From: Phytophthora colocasiae
Lineage: Eukaryota > Oomycota > Peronosporomycetes > Peronosporales > Peronosporaceae
Direction: 5' to 3'
Length of the DNA: 64,000 bases
Assembly: GCA_018806915.1 (NCBI GenBank)
Contig: JAGKQI010000049.1
Coordinates: 248,001-312,000 of the forward strand
Shown piece after piece: positions 20,520 to 30,627 of this stretch. A program made the position numbers and the translations under genes. The notes under the pieces were generated by a model, which had not been told where the DNA came from, did not search any database, and saw nothing but the letters and a program-made list of their open reading frames with translations. Numbering within the stretch: the stretch's first letter is position 1; every line of letters starts with the position of its first letter.

Positions 20520-20780
20520 TCTTGTCTGCTCATAGCTCAAATCAACTCTCAAAAGCGAACCTGCAGTCGGTTCTCCCGATCTTGGGGCCGATCACAGGCA
20601 CGTAGCTGAGCACCGCCACAGTGATGCCCTTAAGTTCCGTACGTGGACGATGACGCGTGAACCACTTGCGACTTGGTGTAGTCAGCGGCACCAGCAATTG
20701 TGACCTTCAAGACGGTAAAGTCCTTAGTCTTCCAGGCGACATCCACAGTTCTTCTTCAGAGCGAACTGCATCCTAAACGG
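20520..20780 (-). pseudogene. Unidentified coding remnant
   Basis: Minus-strand frames read [20 protein letters not shown] then, after a one-base shift, [20 protein letters not shown]. The alternating hydrophobic pattern looks like former coding sequence, but no family is recognised. It lies in the DNA that splits hydrolase paralogue 2. Confidence 0.35.
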
Positions 20781-21048
20781 CTACATTAGCGCAACATCAC
20801 AAACAAAAACACGTTTTATATTGTTATGATTGGTCGAATAAATTTCTACTTTGTTTTTAAATTACCATTTGATGTTGCTGGTAGACGACAGGAGCAACAT
20901 CCATCCGAATTTATAAAATTATATAAAACATAACGTATAGCAGTTATGTCAGACAGCCCACCAGACCAAAAAGCCAAAACGAATTTCACAGGGATAAGAA
21001 AATAGAGGAATAGCAGGCGACTGGGATCTACCCCTTAGCTCGGAAATA
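20781..21048. other. AT-rich DNA without a gene
   Basis: Markedly AT-rich between about 20800 and 20940; no open frame or repeat seen. Right part of the insertion in hydrolase paralogue 2. Confidence 0.4.
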
Positions 21049-21068
21049 AAATTTCCGAGAATTCACCA

Positions 21069-21386
21069 CCAGGACACTATATTGCAGGGCTTGTGCGAGC
21101 AGGGACTACTGATTTTAATGAGATTCGCGATCAAGTGAAGATCTTGCGGACTGCAAAGCTGCCGTCACTAGTTGCGTGGTCACAAAATGATGAATTCATG
21201 GAGGAAGAAATCCCCGTGGAACTAGCTCAATTGTGTCATTTTGGTCCACGTTTGGCGTTTGCAGGTGGCGGTCACAACGTTCAAAAGACTCGAGCAGAGC
21301 AAGTTGCAGATGTCATGAGTAAATGGATACAGGAAGTGCTGAGTGAAGAAGAAGTAGCGATACAGCCAACTCAATACCTGCCATAG
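21069..21386 (+). pseudogene. Alpha/beta-hydrolase paralogue 2, 3' part of a split gene
   Basis: An open frame without its own start carries PPGHYIAGLVRAGTTDFNEI, VAWSQNDEFMEEE (acidic triad residue), FGPRLAFAGGGHNVQKTRAE (catalytic His) and ends QYLP, as paralogue 4 does. It continues exactly where the piece at 16972-17655 stops. An 11-bp near-repeat, AAATTYCCGAG, marks both sides of the break (17638-17648, 21049-21059). Confidence 0.85.
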
Positions 21387-21508
21387 TTCCCTTTTTATTC
21401 TTAGGTTTTCACGAATAGGAGTGCCAAGACGAAGTTCCAAAGTGTTTCTCCCTAACGTAATGGATCTTATGAATCTACCTCAGTTAGAATTCTGCAGTCT
21501 CAAGTGCC

Positions 21509-22522
21509 ATGCCAGCCACCGGGTACTTGGGTATCTTGCCTTGCTTTAGGTCGCCAAGAGTTGCTCATGAAGCTCGACCTCCTCCTCCTCCACTTCCAGC
21601 TCCAAAGTATCTTGAAATCGAGAATATTTGTAAAATCGAGTATGTCGACGTCGAGCCAACAGAGCCAAAAGGTCCTGTATCAGCCGCAGTTGTGTGTGTT
21701 CATGGTGCTCCTGGGAGTTTCCAAGACTATCGCTACCTCATTCCGATGCTAGCAGAGTACCAGCCTGGTCTTCGTTTTATTGGCGTCAATCTTCCTGGTT
21801 ACTTGGGCTCAGAAGTCAAGAAACCCCACTTCCTTAACACCGTATCAGCTCTACGAACCGCTGAGGTGGTGCTACAAGTTGTTCAACAACTATGCGGCAC
21901 AATTGACGCTAACGGGGGAGATGTTTTCTTTATTGGACACTCGTTTGGTGCTCATACAGTTATCAACATGGCAGCGATGAACGAAACAAAACGAAAAGCT
22001 GGTGATCCCAGCACGATCCGACTTCGAGGAATTGCAGTACTGGCACCAGCAGGATGCGTCCCCCAGCGTATGGTGAAGGAAATTCCTATAAAGATGTTGG
22101 TTGTGCTGCTCCGATCTCGCAATACTGTGGTTGTCAGCTTAGCAACACGCTTCGTTAAGTATTTGTACACGGAATTACTAGGATTTCCTAGGAGAACTCC
22201 CGCAACTTCATGCGTATCAGCGGTGATACGAGCTGGCACAACGAAGTTCCCGTTGATTCGAACGCAAGTAAATCTCTTGAAGGAAGCCAACATGCCGGTG
22301 TTTGTCGCGTGGGCTTTAAACGATGAACTTGTGGAGCCTGCTATTCCAGAAGAACTCGGAAAACTTTCACATGTGGGGCCACGTCTCGAATTCGCTGGTG
22401 GAGGACATAATATCCAGAAAACTCGTGTTGAACAGGTTACAGAGGCTTTGAGCTCATGGGTTTCAGCCATTTTGAGCGGATGTAACACTGTCGAGCTCGG
22501 AATGACCCAACATTTCGTATAA
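21509..22522 (+). CDS. Alpha/beta-hydrolase paralogue 3
   Basis: 337 codons, ATG start, intact. A short N-terminus with a polyproline hinge (RPPPPPLPAP) precedes the conserved KIEYVDVEP strand. Catalytic landmarks: HGAPGSFQDYRYLIP (65-79), GHSFGAHTVINMAA with S145, FVAWALNDELVEP (acidic residue) and LEFAGGGHNIQKTRVE (His). Compared with paralogues 1, 2 and 4 its first 25 residues are less clearly a mitochondrial presequence. Tandem with paralogue 4 (207 bp gap). A serine hydrolase of unknown substrate, by family. Confidence 0.85.
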   Translation: MPATGYLGILPCFRSPRVAHEARPPPPPLPAPKYLEIENICKIEYVDVEPTEPKGPVSAAVVCVHGAPGSFQDYRYLIPMLAEYQPGLRFIGVNLPGYLGSEVKKPHFLNTVSALRTAEVVLQVVQQLCGTIDANGGDVFFIGHSFGAHTVINMAAMNETKRKAGDPSTIRLRGIAVLAPAGCVPQRMVKEIPIKMLVVLLRSRNTVVVSLATRFVKYLYTELLGFPRRTPATSCVSAVIRAGTTKFPLIRTQVNLLKEANMPVFVAWALNDELVEPAIPEELGKLSHVGPRLEFAGGGHNIQKTRVEQVTEALSSWVSAILSGCNTVELGMTQHFV

Positions 22523-22728
22523 CCTAGATTGGTTTGTTAGAATTCCAACTGCTTAAATGGTGCACACAGTTGGCGTGAGGTGATGACGACATTTCACAGC
22601 AGTATTGTATTCTTACTGCAAACAGCGCTTGCGTGAGTGAGTCGTCGGAATCTTGTCGAGAATGACGGGACGATTCCCAACTGCTGACAGAGCTCTTTTC
22701 ATTTGAGCATTTTCACTGAACAGGGGGA

Positions 22729-23778
22729 ATGAAGATGCTACGAGCTGTAACGTGGGCAACAATCCTCCAGGCGAAACAGTACAAAAAGACAGGGTCAGCC
22801 TTCAACCGCCAAGCTTACTCAATCAGCACTTTCCTTCCAAGCCAAAAGAAACTCGTCCCTCGAGGAAGTCGTCCTCCTCCACCACCGCTACCACAACCCA
22901 ACTACTTCGAGATTGAAAACCACTGCAAGATCGAATACGTCGACATCCAACCTGACCAAAACACGGATGAACCCGTGACTATCATGTTGCTCCATGGTGC
23001 ACCTGGTTCCTACCAGGACTTCCGCTACTTGATTCCATTGGTACGGCGTCCAGGTGTGCGAATTCTTGGTATCAACCTGCCTGGTTATGAGGGATCCACT
23101 GTATCCAAGGCACGCTATCTGGAAAGCATTAGTGCGCTTCCAACAGCAACGCTGGTGTTCAACGCGCTCAAAAGCTTTACAAGCCCCAACGAAAACGTTT
23201 TTCTGGTCGGTCACTCGTTCGGAGCGCAAACAGCTATCAACATGGCAGCTTTGAATGTTGCTGAATCGGTAACGAACATTCGTGGGATGGCTTTGTTAGC
23301 TCCTGTAGGCTGCAGTCCCCATCATGTGATGAGTCCTCGAGCTAATGCCATGGTAATCAAGATGCTTGGCTCAGGAAACCCCTTCCTCATTTCGCTTGCG
23401 TCTCATGCAGTCAAAGCCATTTACACCAAACTACTGCGTTTTCCCGCCGATTGGTCAGCTGATCCATTCGTTGCTGCGGTCGTGAGGGCTGGAACCACCG
23501 ATTTTGACCTAGCACGTGAACAAGTTGGCTTACTCCAGCGTACTAAGATGCCAACACTTGTCGCTTGGTCGAAGAGTGATGAGTACATCCAGGAAGAAAT
23601 TCCAACAGAACTGGGGAAACTCTGTTACTCAGGTCCACGTCTTGCGTTTACCGGAGGTGGCCACAACATCCAGAAAACTCGAGTTGATCCTATTGCCTCT
23701 GCAATCAACGAGTGGATTTGTAATGTGTTGGATAACACAGCACTGTCCGAGAAGCACAACACACAGTATCTGCCTTAG
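22729..23778 (+). CDS. Alpha/beta-hydrolase paralogue 4
   Basis: 349 codons, ATG start, intact. Residues 1-45 (MKMLRAVTWATILQAKQYKK ...) are basic and free of acidic residues, fitting a mitochondrial presequence. HGAPGSYQDFRYLIP, GHSFGAQTAINMAA with nucleophile S163, VAWSKSDEYIQEE and LAFTGGGHNIQKTRVD complete the triad. It is the best preserved match to the split paralogue 2, sharing the QYLP end. A GAGCATTTTCACTGAA stretch shortly before the ATG weakly resembles the oomycete initiator element. Confidence 0.85.
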   Translation: MKMLRAVTWATILQAKQYKKTGSAFNRQAYSISTFLPSQKKLVPRGSRPPPPPLPQPNYFEIENHCKIEYVDIQPDQNTDEPVTIMLLHGAPGSYQDFRYLIPLVRRPGVRILGINLPGYEGSTVSKARYLESISALPTATLVFNALKSFTSPNENVFLVGHSFGAQTAINMAALNVAESVTNIRGMALLAPVGCSPHHVMSPRANAMVIKMLGSGNPFLISLASHAVKAIYTKLLRFPADWSADPFVAAVVRAGTTDFDLAREQVGLLQRTKMPTLVAWSKSDEYIQEEIPTELGKLCYSGPRLAFTGGGHNIQKTRVDPIASAINEWICNVLDNTALSEKHNTQYLP

Positions 23779-23934
23779 TGATCGAAGCTTTCCGAAAACA
23801 CAGCTCAGTAACCCATAACGAGAAAGAGAAACAAGAAAACAAGGACTTAGCACAATATCTTGCAGAGTCGGTCGTCGAATCATCCCAATGTTTTCAATTA
23901 ATCAAATGTAAGGTGTAGCACAACTCAATGGCAC

Positions 23935-25330
23935 CTAACGACGAGAGTTCTGACATCGTTCTCGAGTGGTTTCAATCAGCCGGTCAAGGCCGGGGACATC
24001 GATTCGATTCGCAAACGCGTATGATGACAACTGAAGTGCGGCTGCAAGAGCCTCGGCATCATTCATAGGGTTATCTTCGACTTGATCATCTCCTTTCTCT
24101 TCACCGTCAGCTAACTTCTGCGGTTGGTTTACACGATTAGCCCTACGTGATCGAGGAGCTGGCGTTAATTCCTCCGAGAACGGCATCCACTCAGGTACGC
24201 CTTCCTCCGCATGAATAAACTGCAATCCGGTCAACGGTTCACCCAACTCCAGCAGAGAGATAGCTCTGTCCAGTCTAGATGTATTCAGGGGCATTTTCGG
24301 CACATTTTGTTGCTGCAACTCAGCTACCAATTCCCCAGAGACCATTCCTGTATGTGCCCAGCAGTTCCGAATCGTATACGGCGTTATAAACTGCCATGAA
24401 CGCACAATGTGTTGCACTGCGGTCAGTAGTCCCATTTTCGCCCCAGCCTCTTGACTTGCAAGTCGTTGGTCGAGCATCCACTGTACCCCCAACGTTTTGA
24501 CGTTTGACTTGAATTGCTGAATGATTCCTGCTTGCATTGGCTGGAAACTTGGTGGTGAATTAGGAGGTAGAAATCGAACTCTCACATTGCTCAACTCGAT
24601 ATCTGTCGATTCTGCTCCGTGACATGGTGCGTTGTCCACTAACAACAGTACTTGTCGATCTTCCATCAATGAGTTGAACGCTTCTAGCCAATCTGAAAAG
24701 ATATTCCCCGACATCAAAGATTGGTCGTGAGAATACAGTCGAACGTAGACCATTATGCACCACTACAGGCTCGAGTTTTTCGCTACCATCCATATTGCAG
24801 CAGAGAGCTACGGTCACCAATTTTAGTCTTTTGGTCTCTTCATTTTGAAGTTGTCGTGGTGTCAACTGATAAAATAGTCCCGCCTCATCCAGATTGAAGA
24901 CGTCACGAGGCTCATAGTCATCAATACATTTCCTCAGATCTTTGAGAGCAGCGAAAGCGTGGCGCTGTTTAAAGCGGAAGACCCACGATTTGGTCACGGA
25001 TTGATGCCCTTGGAGCAATTCGTTGGCTTTTGCACACAAGACCAAATCATTTAACTGGGTCAAATCTGGTGACTGGAGCACAAATTGATACAATTCGCGC
25101 TCCATTTGGGGGAATCGCCCCTCTTGGTTGCGCTTGGCGTCCGGATTAAGACTACCGGTAGTGTTGGCTGGAGCACGGATGATGGAGCCCACAGTAGAGC
25201 GACCTAAGAGTACTGAAAAGCGCGTCTGCGCCCAGCGAATGACATCCTCATGCGTCAGACCAGGGCGCGAGCGGTAGTACAGACGTAGCTCCGTCTTCTG
25301 CGCCACGGACAGGTGCGTTCGGCGAGGCAT
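23935..25330 (-). pseudogene. pogo/Tigger-type transposase, frameshifted and missing a catalytic Asp
   Basis: From ATG 25330: an N-terminal CENP-B-like helix-turn-helix (LSVAQKTELRLYYRSRPGLT), a Tc5-type DNA-binding region (residues ~70-130, SWVFRFKQRH), then the DDE_1 domain: FNLDEAGLFYQLTP (first Asp, D148). A frameshift near 24750 leads into the frame from 24753 to 23935 with LLLVDNAPCHGAE (second Asp). The third site, normally an Asp in the QPxD(A/Q)G motif, reads FQPMQAGIIQQFK, so Asp is replaced by Gln. The C-terminal ~100 residues are acidic and variable. pogo enzymes are cut-and-paste transposases; this one should be inactive even without the frameshift. Confidence 0.8.
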
Positions 25331-26017
25331 CGGAAATGGACATCAGTGATTGGGTCAAATAACTATTTAACCCATACCATATTTAGATTTCCTACTCGAA
25401 ATAGTTTGAGGATAGGCTGAGATCCCGTTATTTACTGAGAGGAATGTAGTATTTCTAAGCCACCGGTAAGTAAGTAGCAGTTAAGCCAAAAAGTGTATTC
25501 AGTGAGAGAAGAGAGCACTGCTGCACGATGGCATCTTCCTTTTACGTGTATGATTCCCAATATAGGAAGCTGGGAGTCCATTTTAGAGTACTTCGTGTCT
25601 TGCAGTCTACCACTTACACAACAAATTAAAATTAATACGGTACATTTAACGCAGCGTGCAACGACCCCGTTGACGGCTGCTTTTGAGGAGGCATTAACAT
25701 ACAATATCCTTGAAGCCGTATGGACGTCTACAAGTGCAAAGACAAACATGTCCAGCCCGGAACTACCACGGCGCGGCGCACTATACACGTACCAATACCT
25801 GTACGGATTCCGCGAGCGTCGTCGCCGTTTAGCGTACCAAGCTTGCAATGCATAACTGCATTGGGAGTGATAGCGTCAGCGAGCAGCGACTATCGTAAAT
25901 GTAGCAATTTCTGTCTGTCCTGTCCAGGGACCGCTGAGTCACTCCACTCCGCTGGTCGCAAAGTTTGCGACGCAAACATCAAGCTTTTCGCTTGCTTACC
26001 AGTGACCTGAAGACACA
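25331..26017. other. Stretch between pogo element and LTR element, no supported gene
   Basis: Overlapping open frames on both strands at 25432-25855 (for example MIPNIGSWESILEYFVSCSL on plus from 25550) show no family features. No terminal repeats of the pogo element were recognised here. Confidence 0.4.
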
Positions 26018-26517
26018 TGTCCCGTACCCGGGAATTCTACGTGTGAACCAGCTTCGGGTGTGCTTCTTGTCCGTCGACATTGTCGACTTCGAGTTCACCA
26101 CGGTGCTGGGAGTTGTGAGTTGTCTGTACACTGAAGTAGCTGGTGGGCCTAGTGTACTGTCCGATGTCTACTCTGTCCGGAGGTACTCCCTCTTGGACGA
26201 CGGACATAGAACGTGAACTACTTCCAAGTACCTCTTGCGTGCTCTTCGCGCTGAGGACGGAGGTCGCCTCTCGGTCTCTAAGTCATCCAAGTTGGAGGTG
26301 TGTCACCCCTACAAGTGCTGGTCAAGACCTCGCGTGAATCTAGTCAGTCTCGAATTTACCTGCTGAACAACAAGCCTGAACAAGAACTTTTGCATTTTAC
26401 ACTCTCGTCTACTCTTCTACTACTAGTCTAGTCTTCGTGCACCCCGTCCGGGTCCGTACTCTTCAACAGCCCGCGGGTACCCGATCCTTAGTGACCCACC
26501 GAAAGGGGGTCGCGACA
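26018..26517 (+). repeat. 5' LTR of the Gag-only element
   Basis: Begins TGTCCCGTACCCGGGAATTC and ends GGTCGCGACA. Confidence 0.9.
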
Positions 26518-26892
26518 AGTGGTGGAGAAGCAGGGTACTCGTCCGCCGGAGTAGGAGTCGCACGGTGCTCACTGACGAAGACTACACATACGGATAAGTG
26601 CATCCGGAGAACGAGCTGCTTTCACTTGCGAGAAGTGGGGGGTCGCGTCGCTGCTAGTTCGACAGGGGTCAACTAGGGAGGTGCTCGGCGACTACACTTG
26701 AGGTCGGGACCAACTCCGATTCGGAAAGCGTCTACTTGTGTGTGGAAGTGGTCCGAAGTGAACTACCTGTGAAGATCTACTCAAGTAGACGAGTTACTTT
26801 GCAGTACCAACCAGTTGTGTGTGTTCGGTAACAAGAAGTTGATTACCTGGGCGGGAGTGTTAGAAGAAATAGTCCTGACAGAAGAAACCAAG

Positions 26893-28926
26893 ATGCAACT
26901 CACAACTAGTGATGAGAGTGTTACGCGCGAGAGTGACTCAGGGAGTTCAACAAGTGAGGGGTCCAATTTGAGTGGACTGACCATGCTATCTTACGGAGTG
27001 CTACCGCAAGTCATCTCATCTCAACCGTCGGATTCTCATCAATACCAGTTCGAGTACTCCCAAGCACTCCAAACCCTACCACAGTACTACTTGAAGAACC
27101 AGTTTCGAAGTGATCAGTCGCCTTTCCCGAGAGCCATTCCATCCTACCAGAACTGTACAGTCTACTCTGCCTCTAGTGCACCCGTGTTTGACTTCGGAAA
27201 CAGACAAGTTCGTCCAGTTCATCAAGTTGAGTTCGAGTTGCAACAAGTAACCAGTTACGAACTAGTCCAAGTTCTTGAAGACTACTCAGTTCACTCTGGT
27301 CTTGGAGTACTTGGAGTTGATGACTTCCCACCGAGTTACCTGTCACAGTCCCTGTACCAAGTGTTTCCGAGTGAAGGTGTGATGCAGTTACCAGTCTTGA
27401 GTCGAACGTGTTTCCTGTGTGAAGTCGCTGGCCACGCTGCCGTCGACTGCCCAACGAGAGTTGTTCTCAACGACCGAGTGGCTAAGTCGAAGTTTGGAGC
27501 TACGGTGAATCTAGGGAGAAATGAACAGAAGTGCACCAGTGAGCAAGTGACAGTGACTGTGATCCCCACTGACGAGAGAGTCCCCGTCGAGAAGAGCGTT
27601 TTGGATGAGTTCCAGGAGAGCGTGAGTGTTTCCGAGAATCCTGGACAAATCCTGAAGGAGTGTCCTGTGTTTGTGCCGAGTGAGCGAGTTCATGTACCTG
27701 ATGCACCTGGAGAAGAACTACCCGAAGTGACTGGTGTCCGAGCTACTCCTGATGGAACCCGTAAGAGTAACTCAGCTGAAGTGACCTGTGATATACCCGA
27801 AGCCGGTAGAGCTGACGAAGTAGTCCTGACGAGTAACCTCAACCAAAAAAGTGGGAGGTCGAACAGTACTGAAGTCGCTACTGGAGCGTCTACTTATGGC
27901 GAACTGGACTACCTACTCGAAGAAGTAGCTGATGAGCAACTAGGTGAAGATGAAGTGAACGACAAGGAAGTCACTCATCTACTGTTTCAAAGTGGAGGTG
28001 TCTGTGGAAGTACCTCGAGGAGTTCACTACCTGACGTGTATCTTGGCGGAGTCGAAGTGACTGGAGCTGCTCTTGTGAAAGGTGGACTGGTGGAAACTGG
28101 AGTGAGTGAGACTGAAGTAGATGGACGACTTACGAAGAGAGAACTGACAATAACTGGAGTGAACATGACTGGAACTGAAGAGCGAAAACTGTGTGAAGAA
28201 GTAAGTGCGTGCTGGATGAACACTTACGCGAGTGGTCTGATGATGGAGCCAGGAACGAGGTCCGAGACAGTATCAAACGGCGTTAAACACCTCATTCGTA
28301 GAACTCAACGGAAATTATGTGACAAGACCCGTGCTGCGAAAACAACAACAACTACTACTACTACTACCGAACCTGCATATCGAGACCTTAGGACGACGGA
28401 CCGTCCTAGCAGAGGATGGGAGCGCGATGACCAACGGGTCGTCGTGCCTCAAAAGTGGAGTGACTACGAGTATGAGAGTGTGACTGCCAAGTTTGAAGAG
28501 TCGAGCGAAGACGAAGTGACTGTGTCGGACAAAGAAGTAATCGCCCCAGACGCTCTTGGAGAAGAGCAACGAGAAGTAACAAGTGAATCATCTACTTCTG
28601 ACGGAAGTGGAGTAGACTCGAAAATTATTGAGGACTCGGTGTCCTCTGACCGACCCGAAGAAATACCATATAAAGACAGAGTTGAATGGACTACCACCGA
28701 CGGGACTGGTGGGGAGTCAACAGCTACATCGAATACTTACGGAGCGTTCCCGGACGCAACCCAGACAGACGCACATGACGGACGGAGTGAGCCGACTACT
28801 ACCAGAGGGACTGAGATGATTGTGACTAGTTGGGAAGTGGACACAACTGGAGTGGACAGAGTGCAGACTAGAGTATTCGATCCAGGAGGACTAGTCATCC
28901 TGGTTGCAGCTGTGACTGCGAAGTAG
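26893..28926 (+). CDS. Gag-like zinc-knuckle protein
   Basis: 677 codons from ATG 26893; the frame is open from 26815 without an earlier ATG. Residues 1-170 are Ser/Gln/Tyr-rich. A retroviral-type zinc knuckle follows: C173-x2-C176-x4-H181-x4-C186 (CFLCEVAGHAAVDC). The remaining ~490 residues are acidic, low-complexity and Glu/Thr/Val-rich with recurring EVT and GVxxT units and a poly-Thr run near residue 500. Such a knuckle binds RNA in Gag nucleocapsids. A capsid fold cannot be seen by eye. Being the only gene between the two LTRs, it is probably the particle protein of the element. Confidence 0.7.
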   Translation: MQLTTSDESVTRESDSGSSTSEGSNLSGLTMLSYGVLPQVISSQPSDSHQYQFEYSQALQTLPQYYLKNQFRSDQSPFPRAIPSYQNCTVYSASSAPVFDFGNRQVRPVHQVEFELQQVTSYELVQVLEDYSVHSGLGVLGVDDFPPSYLSQSLYQVFPSEGVMQLPVLSRTCFLCEVAGHAAVDCPTRVVLNDRVAKSKFGATVNLGRNEQKCTSEQVTVTVIPTDERVPVEKSVLDEFQESVSVSENPGQILKECPVFVPSERVHVPDAPGEELPEVTGVRATPDGTRKSNSAEVTCDIPEAGRADEVVLTSNLNQKSGRSNSTEVATGASTYGELDYLLEEVADEQLGEDEVNDKEVTHLLFQSGGVCGSTSRSSLPDVYLGGVEVTGAALVKGGLVETGVSETEVDGRLTKRELTITGVNMTGTEERKLCEEVSACWMNTYASGLMMEPGTRSETVSNGVKHLIRRTQRKLCDKTRAAKTTTTTTTTTEPAYRDLRTTDRPSRGWERDDQRVVVPQKWSDYEYESVTAKFEESSEDEVTVSDKEVIAPDALGEEQREVTSESSTSDGSGVDSKIIEDSVSSDRPEEIPYKDRVEWTTTDGTGGESTATSNTYGAFPDATQTDAHDGRSEPTTTRGTEMIVTSWEVDTTGVDRVQTRVFDPGGLVILVAAVTAK

Positions 28927-29143
28927 ACTGGACTCGACAAGATAGTCGATGACTCATGAAGTGAGCCCACAGTGACTACCAGTAAGGATGAGTGAAATGT
29001 CAAGTGGATGAAGTCGCAGGGTGACGTGTTGATCGATCTCGACTGTTAGTTGGAGTGAGTCAAGTCTTGGTCGGGGAGTCTGCAACTTTATCATGGAGTT
29101 CTCGAAGTGATGGTTTGGTCGTGTTCGGGGAGTATCACATACC

Positions 29144-29319
29144 CGAAGTACCTGCTGCTGATCGACTCAGTCACTGACCGAAGTGGTTGATTTTGATCGA
29201 CTCCGCCACTAACCGAAGTAGCTGCTGCTAATCGACTCCGCCACCGCGCGAAGTAGCTGGTGCTAAGTAGCTGCTGGTGATTGACTTCGCCACTGCGCGA
29301 AGTAGCAGCTGGTGATCGG
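29144..29319 (+). repeat. 35-bp degenerate tandem repeat, about 4.5 units
   Basis: Units begin CGAAGTAGCTGCTGCTRATC and end GACTCCGCCACTNNC; the fourth unit is longer by an internal insertion. Confidence 0.75.
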
Positions 29320-29511
29320 CCCCTCCATCCGCTGACTGAAGGACGTACTGCTGATCAACTCTACCCGCGTTGATGCTGATCTACTTCGAGGTGAACACTG
29401 GCTGAAGTGAAGTACTTGCGGAATGAACTACTTACTTAATTTCGACTCTGACGTGAGCACGGACCAAAGTTGCTGGCGTTCGACTCCACAAGTGACGGAA
29501 GCACTAGTAGC

Positions 29512-29616
29512 CTGGAGTACTAGTTGGCTGAAGTACAAGTTGCCTGGAGTACTAGTTGCCTGAAGTACTAGCTGTCTGGAGTACTTGTTGCCTGGGGTAC
29601 TTGCTGCCTGAACTAC
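29512..29616 (+). repeat. 16-bp degenerate tandem repeat, about 6.5 units
   Basis: Consensus CTGRAGTACTAGTTGC, with alternating GGAG/GAAG variants. Confidence 0.8.
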
Positions 29617-30627
29617 CTACTTTTTGTCGACTCCAGGGTCTGACTGGTCTACTTGGTGTCATGCGTTTTGGACGAGAATACTGACCGAATTACTTGGACC
29701 TCGGATTCGAAGTGAACCATGGCTGGAGTAGATGTGCTACTTGAATTTGAAGTGACCTGTCCGACCTACTCGCGGCAGTCCGAACTCGATGTGGAACCCT
29801 GGCTACTTGCTGCTACCTGCGAAACACCGGCGCTGAGAGTGAAGTCGAACTACTAAGTGGAACTCAAGTTGAAGTGAAATGCTGACTCTGACTCAATCCC
29901 TATGTGTGAGAGGAGCCCACACGGAGAAGGGACTTTGACCCTCATGCGGGACGTGACTAGTGCTGTACTTATTGGCTATGATGAACGAAATACTTCGAAC
30001 ATCTACTTCGTGATGAGTAACGGATCGATGTACTTCTGACATCTACTTCTTGATGAGTGACTGGTTGAGCTACTAGGAAAAGGAGGAGTGACTGATCGAG
30101 CTACTTGGAACATCTACCTGGATAAGTCACCGAGTGTCGTGAGACTGCTTGAAGTGACTTCGAGAAGCGTTACTTCTGGAGGCGGAGGGGCTCTCTTCGA
30201 TGACTCGCTGAGGCTTATGGAAGCCGTGTCCTGACAATACCAGATGGTTCTCTTTGACAAGGATTCTGGGCCACTACTACTACTCTAAGTGACTACCTGT
30301 TTTTCGAGGGAAGTACTCTATCCTGTTCGAGCGACATCGACTACTCCTTCTAATTGCGAGTTCGAAGTTGAAGTGTGAAGTGATCCAGACTGTGGAGACC
30401 TCTTGAATGTGAATTGTTCGGTCCGGCCGTGCGGAATATTCACCCTGCTTTGATCTATCCTGCCCGATACTCTGTTACTTCCTACCTGATCTACTATCTG
30501 TGCGTTTCGAATGCTTCAAGTACCTCAGCGGTATATTTTACTGCGGTGAACTCTACGTCGCCAGTGTCGCCTGACCAACAAGTTTACCGAGTTGAACGAG
30601 GACGTTCAACGTTTTGGTCGGGGAGTA

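Larger units (their letters stand above)
28927..30627 (+). other. Long non-coding interior of the Gag-only element
   Basis: 1.7 kb between the Gag-like stop and the 3' LTR with no substantial open frame. It is built of GAAGTNNCT-like words and contains two tandem arrays (29144-29319, 29512-29616) and looser repeats of ACATCTACTTCNTGATGAGT around 29998-30060. Confidence 0.6.

Noticed and set aside
27173..28003. Minus-strand frames in the Gag-only element
   Set aside because: Shadows of the plus-strand zinc-knuckle gene.
29144..29616. Possible CRISPR-like array from regular repeats
   Set aside because: Repeats are contiguous and degenerate with no unique spacers, in a eukaryotic LTR element.
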